Of a DNA stretch of 64,000 bases, positions 61,116 to 64,000 are shown one piece after another. Below the pieces are notes generated by a model. The model did not search any database and was not told where the DNA came from. It saw only the letters and a list, made by a program, of their open reading frames with translations. Within the stretch, counting starts at the first letter, position 1. Each line of letters starts with the position of its first letter. Source of the DNA: Aphelocoma coerulescens (lineage: Eukaryota > Chordata > Aves > Passeriformes > Corvidae); the NCBI RefSeq assembly GCF_041296385.1, contig NW_027184085.1, positions 55,457,109 through 55,521,108 on the forward strand, in the 5' to 3' direction. Position numbers and translations under genes: made by a program.

Positions 61116-62462
61116 ATGACCAATAATGTGGTGTTTGCCTTCTTTGTACCCCTATCTAGAAGGAAAAAAAATGCTTTTACACACTTCTGGTGCAGTCTTA
61201 TCCTCCCCTTCACAGAGCAGGCAATGCCTTGCAGTAATAAGCACTGGCAAGCAGCCTGCAGGACACTGGCCAGGCTGGCACACTAATAGTTTCCTCTGGG
61301 TGTGGGTTTGTGCATTTTTTGTGAATTAAGAAAGGAAGGTATAAGCCAGAAACCTAACCCATCTGGTTTATAGAGTCCTTAATTAAATCAAGTGATTTTG
61401 GTATCGTGCACCGATAGGTGGTATGGCAGGAAAAAGGGTATAATTTGTACGTGGAAAGCATGTGTCAGAACCAAATTTACAGCCTTGCTTTTGAATAGAG
61501 CCATTATCATGTGTGTGTTCTGCGTGTGTGTATGCATGCCATATCTTTCCATGTGTCAGATTAAATCCATCTGTAGCACAAACGGGTCTGTCTCAGGAAG
61601 TTAGTTGTAGGAGGGTCAAGTCTGCAGTCAGCACACACCATTCTCTAAAAGCTTTAAAGACAATATTTGTTTAGCAGCAAGTCAGTGGTGACATCTTAGG
61701 TGCTAATGCTGGTCCTGCTGGTTTCCTATAGACTAAAGCTATAATGGAACTATCAGCTCACCTGCACTTTGCATACTCCTAAGTGTTCTAAGTTCCCTGC
61801 AATAAGGCAAATTTAAGCAAATGGGCTTGTATATTCCCATCCTATAATTGCAGTCCTTTCTGAAATTTGGGATATAAATGTAAAATATTACGAAATTATT
61901 TTTGGTTTCTATAATATAGAAGCAGTTAAGGAGGAACATAAATCTACTGTATATATCTTTTTCTAACTCAAAAATTAGGTAGAGGTTTTTGAATTGACAT
62001 TTGCTGTCATAATATCTCTACAAAATGAGATGTTTCAGATACTCCGTGTATTGCTCAGTTGAAAAAAAGAAAATTATCTTAAATCATGCAGAATTCCATT
62101 AGATGTTTCAAAAATAATCTACGTCAGTTGCCGGATAATGAAGGTATGCAAGAAGGGGCCGAATGAGTTGCTTGCTGTCTGCAAACATCAGCATTTGAAA
62201 ATGCAAGAAACTGAAGGCTTTATTCCACCAAATATTTAACCCAAGACTTAGCTTCACACAGAGATATTTACATACATAATATCTACAAACATAATCCCTA
62301 TTGTCTACAACTAAGGAAAACAGTATACTCAGCATAAATGTTACATAAAAGATTGTTCTGCAGAAGCTGACCTTCTGTGGAGAACACTGAGTTTCATTCT
62401 GTAACCCATATTAAGCAATTTGAAAGTGAATCAGTCTTTGTCCATTGGAGAAGCACAGCATA
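61116..62462. other. Unique AT-rich noncoding DNA
   Basis: About 1.35 kb without gene or clear repeat. The first 170 bp, next to the CR1 boundary, are GC-richer and could be a diverged continuation of the element that I cannot recognise. Confidence 0.55.
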
Positions 62463-62558
62463 TATAGAATCATAGAATCATAGAATCATAGAATCATAGA
62501 ATCATAGAATCATAGAATCATAGAATCATAGAATCATAGAATCATAGAATCATAGAAT
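62463..62558. repeat. Expanded CR1 tail: CATAGAAT x 11
   Basis: Eleven perfect, contiguous copies of the 8-bp unit CATAGAAT (62471-62558) are preceded by one copy with a single mismatch (TATAGAAT, 62463-62470). On the minus strand this is (ATTCTATG)n, the normal 3' tail of avian CR1. Other copies in the window have one to three units. The perfect identity suggests recent expansion by slippage and a likely length polymorphism. Confidence 0.97.
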
Positions 62559-62842
62559 GGTTGTGGTTTGGAGGGACCTTAAAGACCACCTCATTCTAAC
62601 TGCCCTGTCATGGGCAGGGACACCTGACAACATTGCTCTGAGACCTGTCCACCCTGGCCTAGAACTCTTCCAGGGGTAGGACATCCACAGCTTCTCTGGG
62701 CTACCTGTTCCAGTGCCTCACCTCCTTCACATTCAAGAGTTTCTTCCTAATCTAATCTAAATCTACCCTCTGTCAGTTTAAATCCATTCCCTCTTGTCTT
62801 GTCACTACATGCCTTGTAAAAACTCCCTCAAGCTCTCACATC
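62463..62842 (-). mobile_element. CR1 LINE with expanded tail, minus strand
   Basis: After the tail array come GGTTGTGGTTTGGAGGG, ACCTTAAAGACCACCTC and CCTGTCATGGGCAGGGACAC, then the standard 3' UTR and ORF2 end (CTTCTCTGGGCTACCTGTTC, TTCCTAATCTAATCTAAATC, CTTGTCACTACATGCC). The match fades at about 62842. It is 5'-truncated and noncoding. Confidence 0.95.
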
Positions 62843-64000
62843 CACTGCAGGAGAACATGTAAAAATGCTCAAAACCCTAATGCTGAGCATTTGTGCAGCA
62901 AGTTCCTGTGTCCCAGGATATGAATAGGTGCTTGTGCCAGGTGGGAGGTGCAAGCACTGGTAGAATGGATATGAATTCTCAACTGGTAGCTATGCCATGA
63001 CTGGAAATGATATGAGAAACTAACCGGAGAGATATACAATACCCAACAATGATGATGAAAGTCAGTGGGAGTTCTGGGCCTCTTGTGATCCCTTGTGAAG
63101 CAGAAAACCTAGATACAAAGAGATGCACTATCCTAACCTAACAATTTTCATGAACAACATCAACATTTGAAAATTACAGCAACCATACTGCTGTAATGAC
63201 TACACCAAACTCAACTATTAACCCATAATAAGGTTTCTTTATAGTTTTGAGACATTTAATATTATATTTCTCAACTTTACACTTGATGTGACAGGGAAAT
63301 ATATAAGCTAAAATTCTTCCCAACTTCTTAAAAAAGTGCTGTCTATTCTTTCAATTAATTCCCTTGATCCTTTTGAAATAATTTATGACTTTTATTGCCC
63401 TATTTTTTTGAATGCTCTCTGATTCATTTGAAAGCCCCAGAGGGCAGAACACCAGCCATAGCTCTCCTGAAGATAGTACAAAATAGTGCATAGGTCAACA
63501 GAAATTCCTAGCCATCTATCTAAAACAATTCTGTAGAGAAGTGCTAATGGGTCCCATGGTGTGAGTTATTCAGATATATACATTTCATTTCTTTGTCCTA
63601 TGCTTGTATTAATTTTATAGCTCAAGCCTATATCTCTTAGAGGAAATTCCCCTTACTCATTAAGTCTGTATTTCACACAAATTAAAAAGTGGTGAAGTAA
63701 TTTGAAAAGGGAGTTTTCTAAAAAAAGGTCTTTTCTTAGAAAGAAAAAAAGGGAAAACAAACCAGAATCTGATTCTAAATATTTCAGCAGAACAAGTACT
63801 TCTTCCTAAGGCCTATTTAGTTAAGTTTACCGCAAAGCTGAATAGTATTTGAAGAGTATTTAATGCACCAGGGCACTCTTTAGTACTGTTCTTTTTCCAA
63901 ATTAGCATCAAGGAACTATAGCAGCAACAAAATAGAGTTGGCAAAACAATTTAATTAAAATTTCTCAATAAAGAAGAACATCAATGGATGTTACAGTTTT
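62843..64000. other. Unique AT-rich noncoding DNA
   Basis: No gene or recognisable transposon in the last 1.15 kb. No ORF of note. Confidence 0.6.

Overview
This window looks like noncoding bird DNA, possibly from a songbird. The best evidence is a set of CR1 LINE fragments with the avian 3' end: an 8-bp tail (ATTCTATG or ATTCTGTG) next to a 3' UTR block that reads, on the opposite strand, like TTGGAAGGGACCTTAAAGA. There are also two endogenous-retrovirus solo LTRs of a kind I associate with passerines; that association is from memory. The DNA is AT-rich, CpG-poor and full of short chance ORFs. I found no complete protein-coding gene, rRNA, tRNA, CRISPR array or bacterial feature. Operons, ribosome binding sites and riboswitches do not apply here.

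Layout: 1-6949 is unique DNA. A 5'-truncated CR1 lies at 6950-7380, followed by a GC/CpG-enriched block (7381-7700) with a minus-strand TATA motif. A CR1 stub is at 10770-10862. A 290-bp solo LTR at 17159-17448 has a perfect 6-bp target duplication (GGTTTC). Two CR1 copies lie at 21078-21350 and 21805-22395, followed by about 1 kb of GC-richer unclassified DNA. A repeat cluster at 32095-34190 holds a 653-bp LTR, a CR1 stub and a CR1 of about 1.1 kb with a recognisable but broken ORF2. Short CR1 ends sit at 40624, 47730 (plus) and 57660 (plus). A very old CR1/L3-like copy lies at about 52918-53340. Another CR1 of about 1.15 kb with broken reverse transcriptase is at 59964-61115. A CR1 with an expanded tail (11 perfect CATAGAAT units) is at 62463-62842. 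The rest is unique-looking AT-rich DNA with short simple repeats.

Orientation: 12 of the 14 recognised retroelements (10 of 12 CR1s and both LTRs) lie on the minus strand. Retroelements inside introns tend to be kept antisense to the gene, so this fits an intron of a plus-strand gene. Two exon-like segments (24121-24184 and 50311-50380) are on the plus strand, each with a pyrimidine-rich acceptor, one open frame and a GT donor. I do not recognise their products, and both need RNA or conservation evidence.

No new gene system was found. The items most worth checking are the orientation bias, the two exon-like segments, a perfect 19-bp palindrome made of two inverted POU octamers (24802-24820), the LTR with intact target duplication, and the expanded CR1 tail array.
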